NCBI GenBank assembly: GCA_030592625.1 | Contig: JAUVIY010000108.1 | Location: 1-7,989, forward strand | Direction of reading: 5' to 3' | DNA from: Spirochaeta sp. | GTDB lineage: Bacteria; Spirochaetota; Spirochaetia; DSM-2461 | Length of the DNA stretch: 7,989 bases | Shown: piece after piece, positions 1 to 6,622 of the stretch | Numbering within the stretch: position 1 is the stretch's first letter | Layout: every line of letters starts with the position of its first letter | Translations under genes and position numbers: made by a program | Notes under the pieces: generated by a model | Databases searched by the model: none | What the model was told of the DNA's origin: nothing | What the model saw: the letters and a program-made list of their open reading frames with translations, nothing else

Positions 1-2
1 CG

Positions 3-113
3 GAATTCTCCTCAGTGGATAAAATTCAATTCCTCGTAGAGGGGCAGCGAATCGAATATCTCGGTGGTGAGGGTTTCTGGGTGGGAGGTCCGCTGGGCCG
101 GGAAGATTTTTAA
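3..113 (+). CDS. C-terminal fragment of a probable GerMN-domain protein (5' end outside window)
   Basis: Reading in the frame that starts at base 3 gives 36 residues ending in a TAA at 111-113. The fragment contains VDKIQFLVEGQRIEYLGG followed by a short Gly-rich end. The pattern of a hydrophobic strand (KIQFLVEG), a charged residue run and a Leu-Gly-Gly turn resembles the end of GerMN domains, which are known from spore germination protein GerM and from extracytoplasmic lipoproteins of non-sporing bacteria. A strong intrinsic terminator follows 5 nt after the stop, which supports this being a real gene end. The gene is convergent with tlyA, so it is not part of the minus-strand operon. Only the tail is visible, so the family call is tentative; the existence of a coding end here is more certain than its identity. 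Confidence 0.5.
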   Translation, partial: EFSSVDKIQFLVEGQRIEYLGGEGFWVGGPLGREDF

Positions 114-118
114 AGTGA

Positions 119-160
119 CCTCGGGAGCCTGTCGGATTTAAGGCTTCCGAGGCTATTTTT
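119..160 (+). terminator. Rho-independent terminator of the plus-strand gene
   Basis: An 11-bp stem pairs 119-129 (CCTCGGGAGCC) with 142-152 (GGCTTCCGAGG), with one G-U pair and a 12-nt loop, and is followed by CTATTTTT to base 160. It begins 5 nt after the TAA at 111-113. On the minus strand the sequence after the stem is TCACTTTAAAAA, a poor U-tract, so it looks mainly one-directional. Confidence 0.85.
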
Positions 161-246
161 GAGGATTTTATCTCAGTTAAAGGCACCAATCGATGCCGCC
201 CGAACAAATTCGACAAATGAATAACGCAGAAATGAGGAAAAGGACC

Positions 247-276
247 AAAAACGAGCCGGAATTGCCTAAGTCCGAC
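247..276 (-). terminator. Probable intrinsic terminator of the rny-ymdB-tlyA operon
   Basis: Read on the minus strand, GTCGGA (276-271) pairs with TCCGGC (260-255) around a 10-nt loop that contains the tlyA stop codon. The stem is 6 bp with one G-U pair. It is followed by TCG and then TTTTT (251-247), with a second T-run shortly after. The stem is short, so it may be a weak terminator, helped by the convergent gene end on the other strand. Confidence 0.45.
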
Positions 277-1069
277 AGGATGCTAACGCCGTATCGATTC
301 GTCTGTCCACGTAAAGCTGATCATCGGCGGCTTCTCCCGACAGCAGCAGGAATATTTCGACGTTGCCCTTTCGGCCCGTCACTCCCGAAGCGACGGCATC
401 ATGGACATGCACGCCTTCGATGAGCAGAGCGGCTATCAGGGATTTCAATACGGCAGCTCTGGCCTCACGGGTTCTTACGATACCGGCAAAGCCTTCCTCC
501 ACCGGCTGTTCGAACTGGGGCTTTACCAATGCCAGTACGATACCTCCGTCAGTGAGTGCAAGGAGTTTCGAAGCCGCCCCCCTGAGTGAACGGAAGGATA
601 AATCGGCAACGGCGAATTCCGGATGAGGGTTCAGGTCAGCCCATGAAAGGTGCATCAGATTTGTCTGCTCATGCACCTCCACCCTGTCATCCGATCTTAT
701 TCTCCATGCAAGCTGATTATAGCCGACATCGACGGCGTGAACGCAAAGCGCCCCACGGGACAGAAGGCAGTCTGTAAAACCACCGGTGGAGGAACCGGCA
801 TCAAGGCAGACCATGCCTTTCGGGTTCAGTGCAAGTTCGTCCAGTGCCCCTTCCAGCTTCAATCCTCCCCGGCCGACATACTTCTCGGCCTTCCATTCGA
901 CATCTGCCGACTTCGGAACAGGAGCTTTCGAATCCCGCAGCTTTTCACCATTCACAATGATTTCTCCGCAGAGAATTGCTGAATACAGTTTTTGTGTATC
1001 AGTATCGGGGTATTTTTTCGCCAGGAGATGATTGAGTGGAGTCTTGTCGGATTGATGTTTGCCGGCCAT
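266..1069 (-). CDS. tlyA: TlyA family rRNA (cytidine-2'-O)-methyltransferase (S4 + FtsJ-like domains)
   Basis: This 267-aa protein matches the usual TlyA length (about 268 aa in Mycobacterium). Residues about 11-58 form an S4 RNA-binding domain (GEIIVNGEKL). The rest is a Rossmann-fold methyltransferase with the SAM-binding segment D90-AGSSTGGFTD and the DVGYNQL motif at 114-120. The FtsJ-type catalytic tetrad K-D-K-E appears as K63 (in KYVGRGGLKL), D156 (VADLSF), K183 (LVKPQFE) and E238 (GNVEIF). In mycobacteria TlyA 2'-O-methylates cytidines in 16S and 23S rRNA and affects capreomycin sensitivity; it is often labelled hemolysin A. The action here is inferred to be cytosolic rRNA methylation, but which rRNA cannot be told. 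The ATG lies 3 nt after the ymdB TGA with no good Shine-Dalgarno, which suggests translational coupling. It is the last gene of the operon. Confidence 0.93.
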   Translation of the reverse strand: MAGKHQSDKTPLNHLLAKKYPDTDTQKLYSAILCGEIIVNGEKLRDSKAPVPKSADVEWKAEKYVGRGGLKLEGALDELALNPKGMVCLDAGSSTGGFTDCLLSRGALCVHAVDVGYNQLAWRIRSDDRVEVHEQTNLMHLSWADLNPHPEFAVADLSFRSLRGAASKLLALTDGGIVLALVKPQFEQPVEEGFAGIVRTREARAAVLKSLIAALLIEGVHVHDAVASGVTGRKGNVEIFLLLSGEAADDQLYVDRRIDTALASCRT

Positions 1070-1072
1070 CGG

Positions 1073-1870
1073 TCAGACGGCCCCCGGGATGCGCTGAATT
1101 CTTTCAATCGATAGAGCCTTTCCGGTTGCCGGATCAATTTCCAGCAGCACTCCCTGCAAAACGGCCGAAGCATCATGCACTTCCATCCTGAGGGGCAACT
1201 GAGTCAAAGAACGCCGAATTGACAGTTCGGGCCGAGTTCCAATGACACTACCCTCGGGTCCGCACATACCCAGGTCGGTCACTGTAGCGGTACCCCCGGG
1301 AAGTATCCTCTCATCCGTTGTCGGCACATGAGTATGTGTACCTAAAACAGCGGAAACCCTGCCGTCCAGATGGTAGGACATGGCCTCTTTTTCTCGAACA
1401 TCTTCAGCATGGAAATCGACGATTATACATTTAGCCTTTTCCCGCAGCCTGGAAACTGCCTTCTTCGCCGCCCGGAATGGGCAATCCACCGAAGCTCCCA
1501 TTCTTTCCCGCCCCTGAATATTCAAAATACCAACAGGCGTGCCGGAAGCTTCAACGACTACACTTCCATGGCCCGGAACACCTGGAGGGTAATTCTCCGG
1601 TCGGAGCAACCTCTGCTCGGTATCGAGAACCGGATAAATGTCTTCGCGCTGCCAGATATGGTTTCCGCTTGTGATTACCGATACCCCTATCTCGAAGAGT
1701 TTGTCCTTGTCGTCGGGGGTCAGGCCGAAACCTTCGGCCAGATTCTCACCATTGACGACAACCAGCTGTGCACCGGTCTCCTTCACGAGGGGTGAGAGAC
1801 CAACGAACAGGGCACGAAGTCCCGGCTGACCGACGAGGTCTCCGAGAAAGAGTATTCGCAGGACTTTCAT
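1073..1870 (-). CDS. ymdB: YmdB-type metallophosphoesterase (TIGR00282 family)
   Basis: The protein is 265 aa, the normal size for this family of binuclear-metal phosphoesterases. All expected metal and active-site residues are visible: D11 (FLGDLVG), E42 and N43 (VNGEN), N70 and H71 (SGNHIW), H154 (DFHAE), and H179 and H181 (GTHTHVPT). There is no signal peptide, so it should be cytosolic. In Bacillus subtilis YmdB hydrolyses 2',3'-cyclic nucleotides and influences motility and biofilm gene expression, and its gene also follows the RNase Y gene. The same pairing here supports the call. The ATG is 6 nt after the rny TAA and has no clear ribosome-binding site (upstream is GCACGGTAATCGATA), so translation is probably coupled to rny. 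The physiological substrate in this organism is unknown. Confidence 0.94.
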   Translation of the reverse strand: MKVLRILFLGDLVGQPGLRALFVGLSPLVKETGAQLVVVNGENLAEGFGLTPDDKDKLFEIGVSVITSGNHIWQREDIYPVLDTEQRLLRPENYPPGVPGHGSVVVEASGTPVGILNIQGRERMGASVDCPFRAAKKAVSRLREKAKCIIVDFHAEDVREKEAMSYHLDGRVSAVLGTHTHVPTTDERILPGGTATVTDLGMCGPEGSVIGTRPELSIRRSLTQLPLRMEVHDASAVLQGVLLEIDPATGKALSIERIQRIPGAV

Positions 1871-1876
1871 TATCGA

Positions 1877-3409
1877 TTACCGTGCGTACTCGATGACCCG
1901 TGTTTCCCTGATAATCGTCACCCTGATTCGCCCGGGGAATTTCAGCTGATCCTCAATATTCTTGGCAATGTCCTTTGCCAGCTGCCTCGATTGATTATCG
2001 TTCACACGCTCATGATTCACCATAATCCGTAATTCCCGACCGGCCTGAATGGCAAAAACCTTATCCACTCCGTCGAACGCCATGGCAATCTTTTCAAGGT
2101 TCTCAAGACGCTTGATGTAGTTATCCAGAGTCTCCCGGCGGGCACCGGGACGTGCGGCGGAAATGGCGTCGGCCAATTGGACGATAACCCCTTCAGGAGA
2201 GGTGATTTCTTCATCATCGTGGTGGGCGGCAATAGCATTCACCACCTTGGGTTCCTCACCCATGCGACGAGCAAGCTCGCCGCCGACTTCCGCATGTCCG
2301 CCTTCACCATCTGTCTCCAGACCCTTTCCTATATCGTGAAGAAGGGCTCCCCTCTTGGCGATTGCGACGTTGACTCCCACTTCACTGGCAATCATACCGG
2401 CGAGAATGGCAACTTCCTTGGAATGGTCCAGGACATTCTGGCCATAGCTCGTTCGGAAATGCAGACGACCAAGAGCTCGAATACCCTCGGGGCGCATGTC
2501 GTGGATTCCGAGGTCGAAAAGAACACGCTCCCCTTCCTCGTAGATAATCTGACTGATCTCCTTGGCTACTTTCTGTACAACTTCTTCAATCCGGGCCGGA
2601 TGAATCCTGCCGTCCTGAATAAGTCGCTCCAGTGCGGTTTTGGCGATTGTCTTCCTGATAGGATCGAAACAGGATATCACTACGGCTTCCGGTGTATCAT
2701 CGATGATGATATCCACCCCGGTGAGAGTCTCCAGGGTTCGGATATTACGGCCTTCCCGACCGATAATCCGCCCCTTCATCTCATCGCTCGGCAGGCTTAC
2801 TGAAGTCACTGTGATTTCCGTGGTTACCTCGGTGGCCAGTCGTTGAATGGTCGTAATGAGAATATCCCGGGCTTTCTTGTCGGCTGTTGCCTGGGCTTCC
2901 TGTTCGAATTTGTTAATCAGAACCTGTGCATCGTGCTTCGCCTCGTTCTCGAGACTCTGCAGCAGGATCTTCTTTGCTTCCTCGGCGGTGAGACCGGATA
3001 TTCTTTCCAGTTCGGTTTGCCAACGTAATTCTTCATCGGCCAGCTTCTTCTCCCGGTTCTCTATTTCGTCCTGTCTATTGTTGAGGTTTGACTGACGTCG
3101 ATCGAGATCCGATATTTTTCGGTCGAGATTGTCCTCTTTCTGCTGGATCCGTTTCTCATATCGCTGAATTTCGGAACGCTGTTCTCGTGTTTCACGTTCA
3201 AATTGCCGCCGTTCTTCCAGGATTTTGTCCTGTGCCCCGAGAAGAACTTCCTTCTTGGCGCTTTCCGCTTCGGATACGGCAGTTTCTTTCAGCCTGAGTG
3301 CTTTTTGTTCTGAAGATAAGAGTTGATTCCTGGCGTAAATCCATCGGATGAGCCATCCGATCATAACGCCGCCGAGGGGAAGGATGATCAAAAAAACATT
3401 GTTCAGCAT
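1877..3409 (-). CDS. rny: Ribonuclease Y (membrane-anchored endoribonuclease)
   Basis: This 510-aa protein has the full RNase Y order. A membrane segment at about 4-25 is followed by a long charged coiled coil at about 30-190. A KH RNA-binding domain lies at about 203-265 with GRIIGREGRN at 213-222, and an HD phosphohydrolase domain at about 326-420 carries H329, H358-D359 (LLHDIGKG), H372, H396-H397 and D414. The end (AIQAGREL, FPGRIRVTIIRETRVIEYAR) is typical of the family. RNase Y starts mRNA decay by endonucleolytic cleavage at the inner membrane surface. The ATG is preceded 4 nt upstream by AGGGGG (3414-3419), and a near-consensus promoter lies just before that. It is the first gene of a three-gene operon with ymdB and tlyA. 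All key residues are present and nothing suggests truncation. Confidence 0.97.
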   Translation of the reverse strand: MLNNVFLIILPLGGVMIGWLIRWIYARNQLLSSEQKALRLKETAVSEAESAKKEVLLGAQDKILEERRQFERETREQRSEIQRYEKRIQQKEDNLDRKISDLDRRQSNLNNRQDEIENREKKLADEELRWQTELERISGLTAEEAKKILLQSLENEAKHDAQVLINKFEQEAQATADKKARDILITTIQRLATEVTTEITVTSVSLPSDEMKGRIIGREGRNIRTLETLTGVDIIIDDTPEAVVISCFDPIRKTIAKTALERLIQDGRIHPARIEEVVQKVAKEISQIIYEEGERVLFDLGIHDMRPEGIRALGRLHFRTSYGQNVLDHSKEVAILAGMIASEVGVNVAIAKRGALLHDIGKGLETDGEGGHAEVGGELARRMGEEPKVVNAIAAHHDDEEITSPEGVIVQLADAISAARPGARRETLDNYIKRLENLEKIAMAFDGVDKVFAIQAGRELRIMVNHERVNDNQSRQLAKDIAKNIEDQLKFPGRIRVTIIRETRVIEYAR

Positions 3410-3440
3410 GGTTCCCCCTATGATGCATTTTTAAACTATG

Positions 3441-3468
3441 ATTATACCGTCGACCATACGAAGGTCAA
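3441..3468 (-). promoter_or_regulatory. Sigma70-type promoter of the rny-ymdB-tlyA operon
   Basis: On the minus strand the -35 box TTGACC (3468-3463, five of six consensus bases) and the -10 box TATAAT (3446-3441, six of six) are separated by 16 nt. The predicted start near 3434 leaves a leader of about 25 nt containing AGGGGG and then the rny ATG at 3409. The gap has no convincing terminator for the 917-aa gene, so read-through may add to transcription. An imperfect dyad covers the -35 box and spacer. Confidence 0.75.
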
Positions 3469-3527
3469 GGGGCACCACTTTTTCCGCAAGAGAGTACATT
3501 TCAGGCTATTCTCAGTGAAATAAGGAG

Positions 3528-6281
3528 TTATGATATTGATTTAACACTGACCAGCATCGATAACGGGTCGGTAAGTGGCTCTTTAAACCCCAGGAAGATA
3601 TAGGACTGAGAGCCATGAAATACTGCCGGAATGAAGAGTGCCGACCGTATTAATCGGAACTCGTTATGACTCGTTTTTTCGGCATAAAGCGATCCGGGGA
3701 GGTTCGGAATAAAAACCACTTTCCTCTCATTGAACCATTCAGACCACACGGGCTCATTTCGCGTAACGGACAAATGTGTGGCACTTTCGTCATCCAGTCC
3801 CACCGCATAATCGGTCTCAAGTCCTTTACGGGAACCTGCAAGCAGAACACCGCAAATCGCATTGTAATCTTTTGATAGGCTCATCAGGGATTTGTAGATA
3901 CCGGTCACCCCTTTCTTGAATCCCCTCAGGAACCGGTCATAATCCAGACCATCTGCGGACCAGACCAGTTCGGGTGTTTCATCTTCAAATCGGAAATCCC
4001 CCTCAAGAGAGTCCATTCCGGGCAGGATCCCGATCGTTCTTGTCATAATCAGGGATTCCATCGATTCTCCGCTTTCTTTTCCGAAATTGTCCTTCTGAAG
4101 ACTGATGGTATCGCCTGTCATGATACGATCCTGTATATCTTCAATTGAGATGAATAAGACTTCCCGGTCATCCCCGGATACAGGTTCTTTGGGAGACTCT
4201 GCAGGCAATTCTTCAAGCTCTTCCAATTCTTCGAGCTCATCAACCTGCTCGTCAATCTCCTGTAGATCGGCGGATTCATCGTAATCCTCATGGGTTTTTT
4301 CTGGCTTGTTGAACTCATTATCGAACATATACAACCTGTCCTGATCGACCTTGTCGATTTCAATCAGTTCCCTGGAATCATCGGAGAGTATAACCGGCAG
4401 GACTTCAAGGATTTCTATATCCTCTTCATCCTGTTCGATTTGTTCCAACTCCTCAACAATTTCCAGCTCTTCTAAAGTATCAGCTAGTTTCCCTTCAGTA
4501 TCATCTTCTGTTATCTCAGGCTCAATCAGTTCCTCGACGGTCGGCAATGAGCCGGAAACATCGGCAAATTCTTCAATCTCAGCGAATTCATCGTCAGGAA
4601 TATCACTGAATTCGGTGAATTCATCTCCTGTAGAAAGATCCTCGAATTCAAGAGATGCTTCAGAATCTACAGGCTCACCGAGTTCGGCCAATTCGGTATC
4701 TCCATCTTCCTCAGTGAGCTCTTCCACCTCTACAGGCTCACCGAGTTCGGCCAATTCGGTATCTCCATCTTCCTCAGTGAGCTCTTCAACCTCTACAGGC
4801 TCACCGAGTTCAGCCAATTCGGTATCTCCATCTTCCTCAGTGAGCTCTTCCACTTCCCCAAGCTCATCTATGTCATCGTCCCCGAGATATTCAACATTGA
4901 GTTTTCGACCCGGTATGGGAACAGCATTCGGAATCGGTACCTGAATCTGAAGTCCGGCGAGTGCCTCCTGAGGAACTATGAATTTTGCATCTGCTACAGC
5001 CCGGGTAATCATGTCTTCGAGCTGTTTCATATCAATTGGGGGCTGGCTATCTGCAGAAACTTCAGTAGCTGCGGCAGGTCCATCACCACGTTCAATTTCT
5101 TTTTCGGCGAGAATCTCGATGATTCGGGTCCATCCCTCATCAATGATTTGGTCGGCTTCTTTTTCTTTATGGCCACGAAGTTTACCAAGACCGCTTCGCA
5201 GTTCACTCCTGACTTCATCACGGCGAGATTCAAGATCACTCAGACGCAGCTTCCGGTCTTCATGATGCTCAAGCCAGTCCCTGAGGAGACTCACCTGGAG
5301 TTTCTTAATCCGTCCGCGCAACACTTCCGTACGGTCCTGCCGAAGATTCAGAAGCAGGAACAAGAGCAGTGCAATAGATATGAAAACCGTTGCCAGTATC
5401 AGGATCTGAATCGGGACAGTGAACCCCAGCAAACGTCCGGGGATGAGTTTTCCGACCCAGGTTCCATCCTCAGTAGCCATTCCAGCCAACCAGTATTTAT
5501 CACCGACACTTTCAGCAAGAAGTGCGAATTCGGCAGGTTCACCGTCAATCGGCCAGAGCTTATCAATACTGTCGTTTACCGCATCAATCTGTGCCGGCCT
5601 GATATCAACGATGACGCCCCTTCCATCGATGATTTGACCCCGGCCACCGGGATCGATCAATCCCTCGCCGGCCAGACGGTCGGCAAGTCCATCGGGAGTC
5701 ATGTACACAATCATCCAGCCCCGGATAATAAAACCCGAATTCTGGATCGGCAGCAAATAAACAACCCGTTGCCTCACACCATCATAGATAATGATAATAT
5801 CCGACATATCGGAAGCAAGCGGCAATTCGAAAGAGTCCGGAATCCGGTTCCAGTTTTCATACAGGCGTCGACCATTTTCACCAATCTGCTCACTGCCGAT
5901 ATCGCCGGCAAACGTTGAAAACTGAACTCTGCCGTCGTTATCAACAATCCGGATGCCACTGTAACCCATGAGAAGGTCTTCAAAGGAGTCAGAAACTTGA
6001 GCCCTGTATGCGATTTCCTCTTCTCGCTGAGTTAATGAATATACGGATTGAAAATTTCTATCCCTGGAAAGGGCATCAAATCGGGAGATATTATTTTCGT
6101 TCCATGAAGAAACTGTATCGGAAATGTTTTTAAGCCTGATCTCCTGGTCTATCTTCACCCTTTCACTGAAGAAATCGGTTTCCAGGACACGGAAGAATCC
6201 GGTATAGGCCAGAGCGGCAAACCCCCCGGTAATGAGAAGAGATATGAGAATGGTGAGTGCAACTTTCTGCGAAGTTCTCAT
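3528..6281 (-). CDS. Membrane-anchored sensor-like protein: Cache-like domain, acidic repeat tract, GAF-like C-terminus
   Basis: I do not recognise a named family for this 917-aa protein. Residues 7-29 are a signal anchor. Residues about 31-285 look like a Cache-type extracytoplasmic sensor, with two PAS-like turns: IRIVDNDGRVQFST (110-123) and GQIIDGRGVIVDI (215-227). A second membrane segment spans about 287-312. A charged helical, probably coiled-coil, stretch follows at about 315-400. A Pro-containing linker leads into a Glu/Asp-rich tract at about 464-700 with three 21-residue tandem repeats at 477-539 and an ELEELEELEEL run at 682-692. Residues about 740-910 form a globular domain whose pattern (VGLDDE, NEPVWSEW, VVFIPNLPG, IRSALFIPAVFHGSQSYIFLGF) resembles GAF domains. 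No histidine kinase, GGDEF/EAL or MCP signalling module is seen. The ATG at 6281 is the only standard start before an in-frame stop upstream. The gene lies alone between a terminator and the rny promoter. Sensing and a membrane location are inferred; the output is unknown. Confidence 0.8.
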   Translation of the reverse strand: MRTSQKVALTILISLLITGGFAALAYTGFFRVLETDFFSERVKIDQEIRLKNISDTVSSWNENNISRFDALSRDRNFQSVYSLTQREEEIAYRAQVSDSFEDLLMGYSGIRIVDNDGRVQFSTFAGDIGSEQIGENGRRLYENWNRIPDSFELPLASDMSDIIIIYDGVRQRVVYLLPIQNSGFIIRGWMIVYMTPDGLADRLAGEGLIDPGGRGQIIDGRGVIVDIRPAQIDAVNDSIDKLWPIDGEPAEFALLAESVGDKYWLAGMATEDGTWVGKLIPGRLLGFTVPIQILILATVFISIALLLFLLLNLRQDRTEVLRGRIKKLQVSLLRDWLEHHEDRKLRLSDLESRRDEVRSELRSGLGKLRGHKEKEADQIIDEGWTRIIEILAEKEIERGDGPAAATEVSADSQPPIDMKQLEDMITRAVADAKFIVPQEALAGLQIQVPIPNAVPIPGRKLNVEYLGDDDIDELGEVEELTEEDGDTELAELGEPVEVEELTEEDGDTELAELGEPVEVEELTEEDGDTELAELGEPVDSEASLEFEDLSTGDEFTEFSDIPDDEFAEIEEFADVSGSLPTVEELIEPEITEDDTEGKLADTLEELEIVEELEQIEQDEEDIEILEVLPVILSDDSRELIEIDKVDQDRLYMFDNEFNKPEKTHEDYDESADLQEIDEQVDELEELEELEELPAESPKEPVSGDDREVLFISIEDIQDRIMTGDTISLQKDNFGKESGESMESLIMTRTIGILPGMDSLEGDFRFEDETPELVWSADGLDYDRFLRGFKKGVTGIYKSLMSLSKDYNAICGVLLAGSRKGLETDYAVGLDDESATHLSVTRNEPVWSEWFNERKVVFIPNLPGSLYAEKTSHNEFRLIRSALFIPAVFHGSQSYIFLGFKEPLTDPLSMLVSVKSIS
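4665..4853 (-). repeat. Three 63-bp in-frame tandem repeats in the 917-aa gene
   Basis: Three head-to-tail units lie at 4791-4853, 4728-4790 and 4665-4727. Neighbouring units differ at only two positions of 63, for example cggcc/cagcc and ccac/caac on the plus strand. They encode the 21-residue unit VEELTEEDGDTELAELGEPV plus one residue, so changes in copy number keep the reading frame. Near identity at the DNA level, including third codon positions, points to recent duplication or slippage. Confidence 0.95.
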
Positions 6282-6288
6282 TGGTACC

Positions 6289-6299
6289 GGGGAAACCCC
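6289..6299 (-). promoter_or_regulatory. Small GGGG-UUU-CCCC hairpin between a Shine-Dalgarno-like tract and the 917-aa start
   Basis: On the minus strand the leader reads GGGAGGGGTTTCCCC and then GGTACCA before the ATG. GGGAGG lies 16 nt from the start, too far for a normal ribosome-binding site. The four G's and four C's can form a tight stem that either shortens this distance or hides part of the site. No other purine-rich site lies closer to the ATG. The base pairing is seen; the role is inferred. Confidence 0.35.
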
Positions 6300-6392
6300 T
6301 CCCTGTCGGTAATGTGCAAATATGGTTCTGGCGGCTCAATGGCTGATGGGCTATACAGCGACACCTACTGATCCGATTCAACCCTCTTTCAT

Positions 6393-6420
6393 ACGATAAC
6401 CCCTTCCATCCCATAAACAA
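6393..6420 (-). promoter_or_regulatory. Weak candidate promoter for the 917-aa gene
   Basis: On the minus strand TTGTTT (6420-6415) and TATCGT (6398-6393) are 16 nt apart, matching three and four of six consensus bases. It lies directly after the rplQ terminator hairpin, where a promoter for the next gene would be expected, and would give a leader of about 105 nt. The match is poor. Another candidate pair, TTGAAT with TATAGC further downstream, has a 20-nt spacer and is less likely. Confidence 0.25.
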
Positions 6421-6463
6421 CGAAAAGGGGAGGCGTTCCGGCTTAAGCCGTACGTCCTCCCCT
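6415..6463 (-). terminator. Rho-independent terminator of the rpoA-rplQ operon
   Basis: AGGGGAGG (6426-6433) pairs with CCTCCCCT (6456-6463). The helix continues through CGT/ACG (6434-6436 with 6452-6454) and CGGC/GCCG (6439-6442 with 6447-6450), closing on a TTAA loop. On the minus strand the stem is followed by TTTCGTTGTTT, a U-rich tail. On the plus strand it is followed by CAATAATCGG, so it terminates minus-strand transcription. Confidence 0.85.
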
Positions 6464-6622
6464 CAATAATCGGTTAATAATCACCGCAACCTGAAAGAAA
6501 GGTACCAGTAGAACCAGATCGGAACCGTTGTAGCGGATTCTTGCTTTCCCTCTACTCACTCAGGGTTTGAAATGGTGTTCATTTCTCTCGTTCGATTAGT
6601 AATCTTCAGTACGGATTATTAT
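6464..6622 (-). other. Long 3' untranslated region of rplQ
   Basis: About 160 nt separate the rplQ stop from the terminator stem. I see no convincing reading frame, tRNA or known riboswitch here on either strand. The stretch is probably the untranslated tail of the rpoA-rplQ transcript. Together with the terminator and the leader at 6282-6414 it makes up the only gap over 300 nt in the window. Confidence 0.5.

Noticed and set aside
2177..2803. Plus-strand frame of 208 codons antisense to rny
   Set aside because: It lies across the conserved KH and HD domains of RNase Y, whose reading frame is certain, and has no recognisable features.
3484..3523. ATTTCA/TGAAAT stem after the 917-aa gene as a terminator
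   Set aside because: The stem is only 6 AT-rich base pairs with a 12-nt loop and no U-tract follows, so it is unlikely to terminate transcription.
4351..4944. Plus-strand frame of 197 codons, very rich in serine
   Set aside because: It is the antisense reading of the Glu/Asp-rich repeat tract; GAA/GAG-type codons read backwards give TTC/CTC and TCx serine codons. The composition is fully explained by the minus-strand gene.
5148..5918. Plus-strand frame of 256 codons antisense to the 917-aa gene
   Set aside because: The translation has no domain-like pattern, no ribosome-binding site was evident, and it lies wholly within a well-supported gene.
6282..6414. A c-di-GMP or other riboswitch in the leader of the 917-aa gene
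   Set aside because: I looked for GEMM-like conserved segments and other familiar aptamer motifs and found none; only short possible pairings such as TGTCG with CGACA are present.
6163..6420. Minus-strand frame of 85 codons starting in the gap before the 917-aa gene
   Set aside because: It runs into the start of the 917-aa gene in another frame, has an unstructured Cys/His/Arg-rich composition and no ribosome-binding site.
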